DNA of 64,000 nt from Pezicula radicicola. Taxonomy: Eukaryota > Ascomycota > Leotiomycetes > Helotiales > Dermateaceae. The notes below the pieces were generated by a model that saw only the letters and a program-made list of their open reading frames with translations, ran no database searches and was not told where the DNA came from. Each line of letters begins with the position of its first letter. Position 1 is the stretch's first letter. The position numbers and the translations under genes are program-made. Of this stretch, positions 45,178-56,512 are shown piece by piece. Location: the NCBI GenBank assembly GCA_003008705.1, contig PDUO01000039.1, positions 317,300-381,299 of the forward strand. Reading direction: 5' to 3'.

Positions 45178-46121
45178 ATGGCAGCCCTCCCTAAAGTCGC
45201 TCTGATAACCGGCGCCGGTTAGTAATCATCCAAGCTGAAGAAAAACATTTCCAGTCAGAGCGTGGGAACAGACTGCTGATCTTACTGCTGCAATGCAGCT
45301 ACCGGCATGGACCAGTGTGTGGCCAAAGATCTAGCGAAGAGGGGATGGAAAGTGGTGGTCGCAGACTACAACGTCGCAGCAGGTCAGAGGACGGCCGATC
45401 AGATCTCGGGTGACTTCTATGAGACCAATGTTACCAAATGGTCGGATTTGTATTCCACTTTCGACAAAACTTTCGCGAAATATGGCCACATTGACTTCGG
45501 TACAAGCTCCTATTCGACCTGATTCACATGAAGAGAAGCTGACAGTGCACATCAGTTTTTTCAAATGCAGGAATTGCAGACCCGGTCGATCTGTTTGCTC
45601 CGGGTCAGGATAATTTTGACAGTCAAAAGGAACCGAACTTAGTGTCACTGGACATCAATTTCAAAGCATCAGTGATGACCAGCCTTCTCGCGATGAAGTA
45701 CCTCAGGAAGAACCCGACACCAGGAGGTGACCTTATCCTCACATCGAGTGGGGGAGGCATCTATCCACTAGCCGTTGCACCGCTCTACGCGGCGGCCAAG
45801 CACGGTGTGGTGGGCTTGGGTCGGAGCATCGGACGGCGATTGGAGAGTGAAGGGATCCGCACCAACGTTCTCGTCCCCGGCTTGATGGATACGGGGATCC
45901 TACCCCCTGGAGCGGCGGCCAGCGTTGCTGCGGAACACTTGACTCCCGTTGATCATCTCGTAGTGGCAGTTCAGGATGTATTGTCCAAGCGCATCAGTGG
46001 TCAGGTCTGTGAGGCTAGTGTGGACAAACTCTTCTACAGGGACCAGCCTCAATACCCAGACGAGCATCAAAAAGTGGTGCTAGAAGTCACAGATGCATGG
46101 CAGGATATCGTGAACAAATGA
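45178..46121 (+). CDS. Short-chain dehydrogenase/reductase, 15-hydroxyprostaglandin-dehydrogenase-like, 3 exons
   Basis: Exons 45178-45217, 45299-45499 and 45556-46121, with introns of 81 and 56 bp. The product is 268 aa. The Rossmann motif ALITGAATGMDQCVAKDL is restored across intron 1 and FSNAGIADP across intron 2. The catalytic tetrad is present (LTSSGGGIYPLAVAPLYAAAK, with Y-x3-K). The C-terminus includes DKLFYRDQPQYPDEHQKVV, typical of a fungal SDR subgroup also represented by the broken gene at 51522. Donor gttagt of intron 1 is slightly unusual. It is an NAD(P)-dependent alcohol/ketone oxidoreductase of unknown substrate. It converges with the ligase remnant on the other strand. Confidence 0.83.
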
Positions 46122-46184
46122 GGGTGAATAACACTATTGATTCGACCTACATATCAGTGACGTGGACCTGGAATGTGCATATCG

Positions 46185-47136
46185 CTACAACAGAAATTGT
46201 CTTATACATATTTCATGCGTCCGTGTATGCCGTTTACTAGATATAGAAAATGAAGGCATTACAACTGTAGTAATACTGAGATAGGTTGGCACTTGTATCA
46301 GACATTGCAGACCTACACGTTCTCGATTAGCACTTTGCCGAGAAAGACCTCCTCTTGAAGACATGCGGTATTCTTACCATAAATATGATAGAATGGAAGC
46401 ACGGAAAGAAGCTTGTCTCGATTCCACTTCAGGACTTTGCCCTCTGCCCAGCTCACCATAAACATGGCTGATACACTGTTTAAGTGGCTAAGCATGACTG
46501 CTTTTGGCAAACCCGTCGTCCCTGAGGAGTAGACTAGATAAGCCAAATCCTTACTGGGCGTCAGCCTTGTCTTCTCTCCTACCACCTCCTCTACGAGTAT
46601 ATCTTCCCAATGCCTGAATCCTCCTCCAGCAACTCTTTCTTGCCTAATAAGGATTACTCTGTTATCCTGTAGCCCTACCTCAGCTGCAGCTTCCTGTGCT
46701 ATTTTCAGAAGCCCCACCTCGGTGAACAATGCTTTCGCGCCGCTATCCTTTAAATGATGGACCAATTCTCGTACTCGGTAAGCCGGATTTGCTGGAGAAA
46801 CCACGCCGCCTGCCCAATGTGTACCCCAAGTAACAACGGGTGTGTCGATGCAATTCTTGGAAAACAATGCTAGGACATCTCCTTTACGCCAACCGAAGTG
46901 CCTCCGAAGGCCACGGCCAAACTGCACTGTTGTTTCACGAAGACGAGCATAGGTGAAGTTTTGCTGAGTTACAGAACACTGGAATATGACTGGTGGTTGT
47001 TATTAGCTAATACGGATTAGAGGATGTAGGGTTAATTGTTACTATGATCGTCGGGAAAAGGTCTCTCTGCACGATCAAATAGAGCTGTCCACAGGTCCAC
47101 ATCCGGAATTTCGATTTTGGGGCAGTTTCGAGGCAT
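46185..47136 (-). pseudogene. Truncated acyl-CoA ligase (4-coumarate-CoA-ligase-like), N-terminal half only
   Basis: Exons (minus strand): 47136-47043, 46989-46378 and a short degraded third exon from 46312 to about 46185. The start MPRNCPKIEIPDVDLW, RKGDVLALFSKNCIDTP, the AMP-binding P-loop YSSGTTGLPKAVMLSH and LLSVLPFYHIYG are all characteristic of ANL-superfamily ligases of about 550 aa. Only about 270 residues remain. The third exon carries TTVVMPSFS, as expected after HIYG, then runs into unrelated sequence and a stop close to the neighbouring SDR. The adenylation C-terminal subdomain is gone, so a working ligase is unlikely. It could once have activated a carboxylic acid for the pathway. 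Confidence 0.85.
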
Positions 47137-47893
47137 GTTTTCTCGTTCGAGCTGCCAGGATCTATTTTTTCACTCTCAGGATCGTCACCGTAGGTGATGG
47201 TATATATGAATGTAGGGGGGGAAATGGTGGCAGCAATTGGTGCGCCCTCCGCACGAGAGCCTCGGATTATCTACTACCTAGCCTCGAGGGGCTTTCTTGT
47301 CTACCGCGGGCTCGGTATATGTGAACCATTTGCTACACAGTCCACACAGGGCGCCAAAATACGAGAGCACAATGCTGAGTGGCCAGTATACGGTTGACTA
47401 GTATAGTATTCTTGCCCTAAAACGTCTTGATGGAGATTCCCATCCAGGTACATCTTAGTATGCATTGACATTATCTTCGGAATTAGGCAACGGATCTAGG
47501 AATACCCTAGCTCCGTGGCAACAAGCGCGATTATATCTCACATGATATGACATCAGGGCATTTGGAGGCGAAGTACTGTACCAGGGACTGAACTTACCAA
47601 TCCCTCACGGAATTAAGTATATAGCTATATCGTGAATATCTCGTGCACGAAAAGAAAATCATAGTTCTCTTTCACCCCAAGTCTTATTTGACGCACATAC
47701 AAGCCAAATGTGAAGAAATATTTCTCTTCCGAGCGGTTAAAGGTTTCATTTAGCCAAGTCCTTGATAACAACCCAGACCATCGTCCAGGAAGCTTCCAAT
47801 GCTGGCAGTCAGTTTGCCCTTTATCGTATGTCTAATGATAGGATATGAATAACCTTCCAGATAGTGGGATCCCTATCTTCTGTATATCTCTCG
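47137..47893. other. Shared upstream region of ligase remnant and Zn2Cys6 regulator
   Basis: About 0.75 kb between divergent genes. No frame with a recognisable domain and no clear repeat. Confidence 0.5.
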
Positions 47894-48526
47894 ATGGAGA
47901 CGAGTACTACTACTCTTGATGCATCGAGTTTTCAATATCCATCGTCCGATCCGCCTCGTCGAAAACGGAGGAGGTTAAGAAAATCGAGGAATCCTCGCAC
48001 TCATCGTGCCTGTCTTGCATGTAGGCGACGAAAGGTTCGCTGTGTTTTGGACGAGGGGACGACGCAGTGCATTAATTGCACCTATTTTGGCCACGACTGT
48101 GAGATGCAGCTCAGCGAGAGACAGTATAAGAATTTTCAAATCTTACCGTCATGCTATCCGTTGGAGGCCAAGACCAAACCAGAAGCTCTTAAGATCTCTC
48201 CCGCCAAACGACCTCTCCTCTCCAAACCGTACAGTTCTTCGGCAATGGAAGAGAATTATCCTTTGAGTAATGATATGTTAAAATCAACAGGGCGCCTCTC
48301 TGCGGATGATGTTTGGGAGGAGATGCTCAAAAGTCAACAGGGTGGATATTCGGATGCCATTGTTGGTAGTGCAGCGTCACTATTATCTCAGGGACTGGAC
48401 CAACCCGAAAATATCTCAATGACCGAGATGTCGCATGAAATCACAATAAACAAAGCACCATGCTCGTTACTGGATTTTGATTATACTTGGGATCCAAATC
48501 ACGAGTTAGAAAGGTGGTTTCTATAA
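47894..48526 (+). CDS. Zn(II)2Cys6 transcription factor, short
   Basis: A single exon of 210 aa from the ATG at 47894. A basic stretch (RRKRRRLRKSRNPRTHRA) comes before the binuclear zinc cluster ACLACRRRKVRC...QCINCTYFGHDC, with spacing CX2CX6CX8CX2CX6C. The cluster lies near residues 43-71. There is no long C-terminal fungal-specific regulatory domain. The reading frame ends with LERWFL just before a strongly AT-rich block, so the protein may be C-terminally shortened. Proteins of this type often act as pathway-specific activators in fungal gene clusters; which genes it controls is not visible here. Confidence 0.85.
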   Translation: METSTTTLDASSFQYPSSDPPRRKRRRLRKSRNPRTHRACLACRRRKVRCVLDEGTTQCINCTYFGHDCEMQLSERQYKNFQILPSCYPLEAKTKPEALKISPAKRPLLSKPYSSSAMEENYPLSNDMLKSTGRLSADDVWEEMLKSQQGGYSDAIVGSAASLLSQGLDQPENISMTEMSHEITINKAPCSLLDFDYTWDPNHELERWFL

Positions 48527-48820
48527 GAATAAGATTACTATAAATACTCTATTTATACCTTACTTGTTAGCGACTATATAATATTCTATGTAAAATGTTT
48601 AATTCTTTTTACTAACTCTAGAGTAGTTAGTTTAAATAAGATAATTACAGTTTTATATACTATAATTTATTAAAACATCTAAGTAAATTAATTTAAAACT
48701 TTTAATTATTTTTATTTATATTCTTAAGTTTTAATAGAGTAAGCCCCTATCACAGCCAGAAATACATAACTGCTTTAAAGGTGTTATATACTCACTCCTA
48801 TCTGGGTCGAACAATATGAA
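48527..48820. other. AT-rich, RIP-like spacer
   Basis: The block at about 48535-48745 is nearly all A and T, in sharp contrast to both neighbouring genes. It probably marks a lost transposon fragment. No gene. Confidence 0.6.
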
Positions 48821-50664
48821 TTAAATCACCAGTCCAAACAAGACATCATAGTTGGTAAAATCGCAGTCTGAGCCCACGGTGCAGCCACTTGTAAACCCCT
48901 GGAAATCAGTGCGTCTTGTACTCTCCATAGTTTGGGTCCCTAACCACATCGGGGATAAAAAGTCTTCAAAATTGTGCGTGTCAAAGACCGTGGGTGCTGG
49001 ATGAAAATCCTCAATGCAAGTAGTCCATTGCATTTCTGGATCAAGCGGTACATTGCTTAAATTATCAGCGGGGTCTTTAGATGTATTCACTGCCCCGGTC
49101 TGACGCCAGAGTGATGTTTCAGTAGTATCCCCAACGTCGGTATTGCTTTCACCATCTATCTCCCCGATGCGGAGTACCCACGAAGCTGGACCCGGGTGGA
49201 AGATCTCCATAATAGTAAGCGAAGCTGTCGAGTCAATGCAAGAAGCAAGCTCCGGATACTGCGAAGAAAAAGGGGTTTCGTTGGTGAAATTGTTTAGGTC
49301 CCAAATATCAACTTCAAACTGTTTGTCAATATCGAGGCTTTTGCCATCCTCGCTTACCCGAATCAACCTCTCCGTCATATACAGAGATTTATTGATTTTG
49401 AAGCTCTGAACAATTGACAAGATCAGCTCGTGAGCATCATAGCGTCTCCAAGTCTGACTTAATCGCTCCCTTAGTTGAGGCCTGTGACCAAAACAACGTC
49501 AGTATTAAAACCATGAAAACCATGTTCTGGCACGCAACTTACCAAATCATGAAATCTATGTACCCGGGGTGTTGATGCGTGAACTGCGCCGTGACAGGGA
49601 GGTGCCAGGTAGGGACCCGTGCCAGATTCTCACTGGTTGGGCACACAAGGAACTTCATGAGTTAGTAAACAGCAGCCACTCGTCCGGATAAGGACTGAGC
49701 CCTTACCCAGAAGTACCTATACTCAGCCCAAAACAGTGCCAGGTATTCAAGGACTGAGTTGAAAGAAGAACGGAAAGGTGATACGAGTTCGTAAGCACAA
49801 CGCAGCACTCCACGACGCTGACGAGACAGCTCATCGAGGTAACCAGGCGGGTAATATCCCAACTGTGACCGGTTGATGAGGGGAGCATGGGATCCATATA
49901 TGAGACATTGGACCAGATCTGGTAAGAAGGTCTTTGATTGAATATCTCGGTTGATTTGGTCTAATTGAAAGGTTAGCAGACATCCTAACTCTAAGTGACG
50001 CTGGGCGGATACCGATATCGATGGGTGGCAATGACAAGCGAAGACGGTGAGCCAAGAACTCATAACCTCGATCGTGTGGTCCCTGAGAATGCTGCCATGC
50101 TATTATTGATTCTAGAAAATGACTTTGTGAGATAACAAAGGTTCCATTTTCCCTCTCAGGTGGCGTCCTGGCACCAATCTCGGAAAATAGTGATGGACGC
50201 AACCGTCGTTGACAAGGTCGGGTTTCTGGTGAGCGAGCTGTTTCCCAAGCTGGAGACGGGTTCCCAGCGCGATCAGTCCCGCTAGAGCTTTGTTGAGAGG
50301 AAGAGCTTGACTCTTGTAGTTCGTAGGCGCTCGACGGTCCATGTTTACATTCTAAGCACTTCTGAGCCAGCGCGATGATGGCTTGGAGTTTGGCTTCGCG
50401 TTCAGAGAGCTGAGTTCGCAGGGTCTCATTCTCTTCTCGAAGATTGATGGTGAAATTGTCTGGTTTCTCCTCGTGAAGAAGGCGCTTTATCCTCTCTAAC
50501 TCCTGGGTTGCTTGCCTTGACTTTTGTCTCCTCTGCTGTTGATGATTACGGTCGGTGGTCCTTTTTCTCTCCAGCTGCTCCTGGCTGAACTGATCCTTCC
50601 ACGAGGAAGAGCCTCTCGAGGACGAGGCACCGGGGGTAGAGAGTGGTGAACGAATGGGTGGCAT
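48821..50664 (-). CDS. bZIP transcription factor with C-terminal DUF3425-type domain, 4 exons
   Basis: Exons (minus strand): 50664-50013, 49960-49707, 49652-49543 and 49481-48821, with introns of 52, 54 and 61 bp. The product is 558 aa. The N-terminal basic region RKRTTDRNHQQQRRQKSRQ is followed by a leucine-zipper-like helix (LERIKRLL...LREENETLRTQL). A Ser/Gln-rich linker (SSSSSQQSSSG) follows. The C-terminal half holds the DUF3425 pattern (FLVCPTSENLARVPTWH and FMIWPQLRERL, with W-P restored across intron 3). Fungal proteins of this layout are regulators, some of them in secondary-metabolite or stress pathways. The start at 50664 is the first ATG; an upstream GTG was not used. Intron 1 has a weak donor (gtatcc). 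Confidence 0.85.
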
Positions 50665-51521
50665 GTTGGTCGTTGTCAACACTGTGGGGGAAGCTTAGGA
50701 AGCAGAAAGCCGATGCTGAGCAAATCATTTTTGTATATGTCGGAACTTCGTCGGCCATCAATGATCTGTACCCTGCAGAACTTCCCCCCGCATTCCGGAG
50801 CCTAGCCTCCACTAATTCTCAGTGGATTGAAAGCCACGAGAACCAATCGCTGAGTCCACCGTATAAAGCAAACTCTTCGATTATCAAGTGAACTAGAACA
50901 ACGGCATCAAGGTGAGAGAGAGAGACAGAGAGAGTACTGTACAACCATAAAATATTAGGGAGAAAAAAGACTCGCCGTCGATGAGACAACCCCAGAGCAA
51001 ATTGTAGCTTACGAAAATAGCGAAAACACCATAGTATGTGTTCTGCGTAGCTCATACGAGTTCGTTGTGAGACCCCGGAATTACAATCACGTACCGCTTT
51101 TCCGCAATTCCAAGATTTTAGGTTTGAGTCTCTCGAGCCCAACTATACATATCCAAGAGGACAAGAGATTTTGAACGTTGCATTAATCCGAAGCCTCGTC
51201 CTCTTTTATCACAGGAAGTAACCATCTCGTTTGAAGTCAATTTAACCTAGAACTTCGTCCGATGCGTCGTCTAGGCCCTCACGAGTCGTCCATGCTTGAC
51301 GACTCGCATACATCCAACGAGTCGTAAATAAGAGCCCAACGAGTAGTACATGCACAGCAAAATCGTATTCCTGCGCAGCCCCAAAGTTTCGAGAAATTAT
51401 ATTATCGTAGATTTAGTCAACGCACCTTTACATACTTCTACATAATTATCTCAACGTTAATCTTCTCTGTCCGGATCTAATAGACCAGTATAGCATTACT
51501 GTTAACATCAAAGCTTGAGCC
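50665..51521. other. Divergent promoter region between the bZIP gene and an SDR
   Basis: About 0.86 kb. It holds a (ga)n-like run near 50913-50933 and the CGAGTCGT motif cluster at 51282-51347. No supported gene. Confidence 0.55.
51282..51347. promoter_or_regulatory. Clustered CGAGTCGT motifs, one pair forming a 9-bp inverted repeat
   Basis: cgagtcgtc (51282-51290) and its exact complement gacgactcg (51298-51306) are 7 bp apart. A further cgagtcgt lies at 51318-51325 and a variant cgagtagt at 51340-51347. Spacing and position, about 175-240 bp before the SDR start and in the bZIP divergent promoter, suggest transcription-factor sites. This is inference. Confidence 0.4.
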
Positions 51522-52469
51522 ATGAAAACCACAATTATCACAGGTACAGTACCTCCTTATCCAAGGATCCGATAAGCTGTAGCTCATCTGTACATAGGAG
51601 GATGCTCCGGGATCGGTCTAGCTCTTGTCAAGCATCTGCTGAGCACGCCAGGCTGGCAAGTTGTGATAGGTGATATCAACGCCGAGGCATATGCCATCAT
51701 CTCCACACAACTAGACAAAACGCGAGTCCTGTTCATCGCTACTGATGTTGCATCATGGGATGAACATACTGCTCTTTTCAAACGAGCCTACGAATGGTCT
51801 GGACGTATCGATTTCTACGCAGCGAACGCCGGCATAGCTGACAAGGAAGCAACTACTGGGTGGTGGGAGATTGACGCAGAACCAAGGAAGCCAAACCTGG
51901 CCGCAATCGGTGTTGACCTCGTATCTGTTTTCTATGGCCTTCGACTCTTTATACACTACGTCAGGAAATCACAGCAGGCGCCAGGCACAGACATAACGAA
52001 TTATCGACCCAAGATGGTCATCACAGCTTCCAGCTTTTCCTTATACCCGTTCCCTTCTGCACCACAATACGCGGCAGCAAAAGCCGGTGTACTTAACTTA
52101 ACTCGCTCCGTTGGACAAATGCTATACGACACTGAGAATATAGCGGTGAATTGCATCATGCCTTCACTGGTCCAGACAAACTTCAGATCATCCGAGACAT
52201 ACACATGGGTACCAAAAAATTTCGTCTCACCAATGGAACCTATCATCAGAGCTTTCGATGAGCTCATTGACAGCTCAGGGGAAGTCAAACAGGATGGTTT
52301 TAGTAACGGTAAAGATGGTCAGGTTAAAGCAGGTTAGGCAATTGAATGTGTATTGGACAGGCTTTATTATAGAGATCCGGTGGATTTCCCTGATACGGGT
52401 CAGAAGAATGTGATAGAGGAGGCATATTGGCCTGATGGGCAGTTAGTCAAAGGGAAATGGCAGTTGTAA
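51522..52469 (+). pseudogene. Short-chain dehydrogenase/reductase, broken by an in-frame TAG near the C-terminus
   Basis: Exon 1 is 51522-51543 and exon 2 starts at 51598 after a 54-bp intron. The SDR motifs are ITGGCSGIGLAL across the splice, AANAGIADK, and SSFSLYPFPSAPQYAAAK (S...YxxxK). The frame meets TAG at 52335-52337. The next 44 codons to the TAA at 52467-52469 remain open and carry AIECVLDRLYYRDPVDFPDTGQ, which matches the C-terminus of the intact SDR at 45178-46121 (DKLFYRDQPQYPDEHQ). A CAG-to-TAG change would explain the stop. The catalytic part (about 254 residues) is intact, so a shortened protein could still be made; the lost tail belongs to the substrate or oligomer region in related SDRs. 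Confidence 0.8.
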
Positions 52470-53491
52470 CTTGCTTACAATACACCATTTGGGCAGTGCT
52501 AAATACATTTCTGCCACCTGTCATCTTTTGAAGACAATTTTACTATTTATTTAGTTCAATTTTATCATCCCGCAGAGACCCTTGGCTCGAACTGGTGGGA
52601 GTCTCTGACCGGGTTTGTTCTGCTGAGTAGTTATGCACCTGACTTCTGTACCTCACGCCTGTCCTTATGGTGAACCGTTAGTTTTGTTAGATGTCATTTT
52701 AAGAACTACTATTTCATTTACACATAATTCCATCAACCCAGGGAAATCGGAATCTAAAAGGCATTGCAAGGCATATACTATAGTGTATATGGCGATTTTC
52801 GCGTGCTTTAGGGCTTCTTTGGCAGAAGGAAGTCTCCCGGTGGTTCTAAGCTCACAGGCGCGGAGATGTAAAGTAGAGATGGTCGTTGCCAGGGATATGT
52901 TGGACGACCAACATACTAGGTAGTAACACAGTAAGGATGGTGATTCGAATCGATAGATTATGTCTTTTGATTAGATAGGTAGGCACAATGTAGACAGTAG
53001 ATTTTTATTTTATGGCTTTCAATGTGTGGGCCTTGTCAATATCGACGGAGTGGGGTGGAGTCTCAGAAATAATACCCGTCTCGAGCGATGAAGGCTGGTG
53101 GGCGGGTCGGAAATACTCTAGGGCATATTGGTATGGTACAGCACGATTTGGGAAAGGAAACAACAGGCGACTTGTAAAGAGCTAGCATTCTCGGGCCGAT
53201 AATTAGAGGTGTACCATTGCAGGCGTGAAAGCCAATCGTGAAGCAAAAGGGAACAGAATGTCCGCATGTTTAACGGATATAATACGCAGATATCTTCATG
53301 TTAAATCATCTCTGCCACCCCCATCCTTTCTCGCACGACAATACGCATACACGGAACGGGCGATCTGGGAGAAACGTGACAGTACAGAGTGGTCAGTAAC
53401 GAACCTTGAGTTCATGTCAAGAGCCTCGTCTTACCAGTCCAGATCCTTGTCTTCTCTAGCGGCGTGCTCTAAGTCATGGAACATTGCCAAG
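52470..53491. other. Intergenic region, no gene seen
   Basis: About 1 kb between the broken SDR and the 3' end of the aconitase-like gene. Short frames at 52633-52923 and 53225-53539 lack any recognisable domain. Confidence 0.55.
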
Positions 53492-56065
53492 CTAGAATAT
53501 ACCGTCCTGCGGCGTGGCAGCCAACGACTTATTTGCTGAGACCGCCGCGATATTCTCCCAGATAACCTTCCCAAACTTCTTGTATGATTCCTGCAATCCC
53601 TTTCTCATAGTAAGTTGGTACTCCATCTCCGCTAAGGTGAATATAAATTCTTTTCCAGCAGCCCGGATGCGTCTACCAGGGATGTTAATCTCAATTTCGT
53701 CATTGTCTCTAACAGTAGTATAAAAGTCTTCGTCGGTAAGCACGATTCCCAATAACCCTAACGACGGCTGATTGCGTCCGTATATAAAGCTAAATGAGCG
53801 AGCTATAACAGCTCGGACTCCGAGACCTTTTGGAATTAGCATACGAAGAGCTCATTTCGAAGTTTTCTCTATAAAAAAAAAACAATGACATACCTTTTAA
53901 GGCACAAACGGCCTGCTCCCTGGATGATCCACAGCCAAAACCATGTCCACCAACAACAACGCGTCGGCCAGCTCTGACCAACTCCCTAAATTCCGGGTAG
54001 GTATGCTGCATACAATGGTCACCGAGTTCTTCGTCATCCTTTGCAGCCATTAGGAATTCGATTGGTGCAAGCTGTCCAAGAGTTAGCTATCCAAAATTCC
54101 ATCAAAGCTAGCAACAGAGAGCATACCGCATCTGTGTCAATAAAGTCTCCCAATATGATTATCCTACTCTCGATGTTGGTAATTGCGTTAACATCATCCC
54201 CCTATATTTCAGTAATGACTTTCGGCGTAGGTAATTCGGGTGCCATTTTCCTGTTCGGCGTAGGTCCCACGTATGGTTCCACATAATTGATCTTTTTCAA
54301 TGGGGAGTTTTCGAGTCGCCCCATGTATCGGTGGAAGACATCGGTCTTGATTTGTTCAAGCAATGGAGCTGGATTAGTCAAAGTCATGCTGAATGATGAG
54401 GCTGCAACGACGGCAGCCGAAGTGATGTTTCCGAACGAGCCTACATTATCCTTTGTCAGTATCGTCTTGAATTGTCGATCAGGAGGATCATTCTTACATG
54501 CACCCATACGGTTCTTGAAATTACGATTTTGAGAGCTAAGCCAGACTTCACCTTTGTCAGCTCGGTCGGCACCCATACCAACACAGTAGCTACAGCCTGG
54601 TACCCCTATTGTAAACCCAGCTGCTTCGTAGACATCAAGCAAACCTAGGGCCCTAAGCTTCTCTGTAATTGGTAGTGAGCCTGGTACTACATGCCTCTTC
54701 CCTCTCTTTGAAGCATTGAGACCTTGCTCTAGCCCTACCTTAAGAACAAGTGCAGCTAGGATTAGTTCTTCTTCTGTGGTTGTACATGCACCAATGAAAA
54801 CACCATCAAACTGCATTCCAGCTTTCTCGCCCACAGGCACAACGTCATCTGGGCTGGGGCAGAGGGCAATAGTGGATTGTACTTTGGATAGGTCGATGTC
54901 GAATTTCTGAGAATAGACGGCCCCGTCATCCGGTCTGAAGTATAGCGAACTATTTCGATTATTCTTCGTCCTTCGACGTGAGATGTAGTCTTGCGTGACT
55001 TCATCTGGAACGAAGACGCCTGTGATTGCGCCGAACTCCTGCAGCAGCCCTGTTAGCAGTGACAGTACGTTTTGGCCATTAAAGAAAGGTGTGCCTCTGA
55101 TTCTACCGGACAGGAGAGCTTACCGTGCACATGTTCGAGATAGCAAACCTCGCATCAACCGACAGATATTTTGCGCCTGGTCCAGAAAACTCAACTATCT
55201 TTTCAGCCGCAACCGTATTTCTCTTTAGCTCTCCAAGGATATACAGAATCACATCCTTTCCGGTTATACCAAAGCTGGGTCTTCCAACAAAGTTGATAAG
55301 AATCGATTCTGGTATCTTAAACCAAGTTTGCCCTGTCACTAGGGACATAACCACGTCCGCAACTCCGAGACCAGCGGCAAGGCATCCTACAGCTCCGGAA
55401 GAACAAGTATGTGAGTCTGCGCCGATGATCAACATTCCAGGTTGTGCCCTTTCACGAACAAACTCTGTGTGCAAGATCGTGTACTGTATGTGACAGGTGG
55501 GTCATTGTCAGCCAAATGCTCAGGTCTCTATCCACGGCGACTGTGGACATACATTCATTCCTTGATACTCTGTTAACCTAAAGTCTGTTTTCGCCTTTTC
55601 CGAGACCTCGATTATGGCTTGTACGTCCTGTATGTGGTTAATTCTAGGATCGACGAGGTGATCTCCCGCAATCCAGAATCTGTCATTCCGCCAAATCTCC
55701 GTCCCGCCAATTTCGTCGAACATCTTTTTCATAGCCTACAATTCAGATTAGAATTATGAAGTAAGCAGCCGTGGACATTTAAAGCATACAAACCAAGCAA
55801 CCTCCGACGTCACAATCCAATCGACAGTAACCAGGTACACCTCGCCTGCTTTGATACCCTCTTTTGGAGTTCCACCCACTGCATGATGAGCGAATATCTT
55901 CTCCGTTAGTGTCATGGGCATCGTAGAAGCTGACCGGACAGGGAGTATCGGCAGGTGATTTAGCCGTGCCTTCTCCTGAGAGTTCAGCGACTCGAGCCAA
56001 GCTCCTACCAGGAACAAAATTGCTTCCTGGTCTTCGGGTCGAACCTCCTGACTATAGTACGCCAT
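53492..56065 (-). CDS. Aconitase / 3-isopropylmalate-dehydratase-like protein (fused LeuC-LeuD layout), 7 exons, one doubtful in-frame TAG
   Basis: Exons (minus strand): 56065-55790, 55735-55553, 55483-55124, 55038-54498, 54440-54127, 54071-53894 and 53826-53492. The product is about 728 aa. The Fe-S dehydratase region shows [30 protein letters not shown] and [12 protein letters not shown], giving the three cluster cysteines. The swivel domain has [31 protein letters not shown] across the last intron. TAG at 54202-54204 lies in frame in exon 5. It is either a nonsense change or the acceptor of an extra 69-bp phase-0 intron (54202-54270, weak gtggga donor). The first codons (MAYYSQE) coincide with an ABC-transporter motif from the adjoining fragment, so the true start may be the internal ATG at 55921 or 55915. 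It is likely a hydro-lyase on a tricarboxylic or alkylmalate acid; any link to the polyketide is unclear. Confidence 0.8.
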
Positions 56066-56512
56066 CGGGCCGCGGGGTACACATAAAGTCCCTTAATGAA
56101 TCATAGCCTCTCCTACAATACTCTTTAGGAGTGATGTCTTTCCTGAGCCTACGGGACGATAAACCCAATCACAGACCCCTTGTGTACATTTAGATGGAGG
56201 TTACAAAGAACATCGTTTCTGGACGAGGCCCATTTTACTGTGACATTAAACGAAATCAGCAATGGGTTGCTCTTCTCAATAAGCGGTTCTTCTAGCTCTA
56301 CACGTGAAGACGTGGGGTTCGGCTGGGTGGGAGCATTGGATGAAAAGCCGTGTAGCATTGCTATGGTTGATTTAGACGGCTCTAGACAACAGTATTCCTC
56401 CTGAATTCGACTGCACGACCCCAGACATTGAAGCACTGCTGGTACGGCTTGAATGAATGTCTACACAGGCATCGTGATGAGTATTATCAAAGAAAAGGCG
56501 GTGAAAGCCTGC
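56050..56512 (-). pseudogene. ABC transporter (ABCC type) fragment around the first nucleotide-binding domain
   Basis: Minus-strand frames give AFTAFSLIILITMPV, a TAG, then TFIQAVPAVLQCLGSCSRIQ (end of a transmembrane domain). Next come ISFNVTVKWASSRNDVLCNL and HKGSVIGFIVP. A one-base deletion then shifts the frame into GSGKTSLLKSIVGE, the Walker A motif. After a TAA the sequence GPMAYYSQE corresponds to the GSVAYCSQ segment of ABCC proteins. Nothing of the rest of the transporter remains on either side. Confidence 0.8.
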
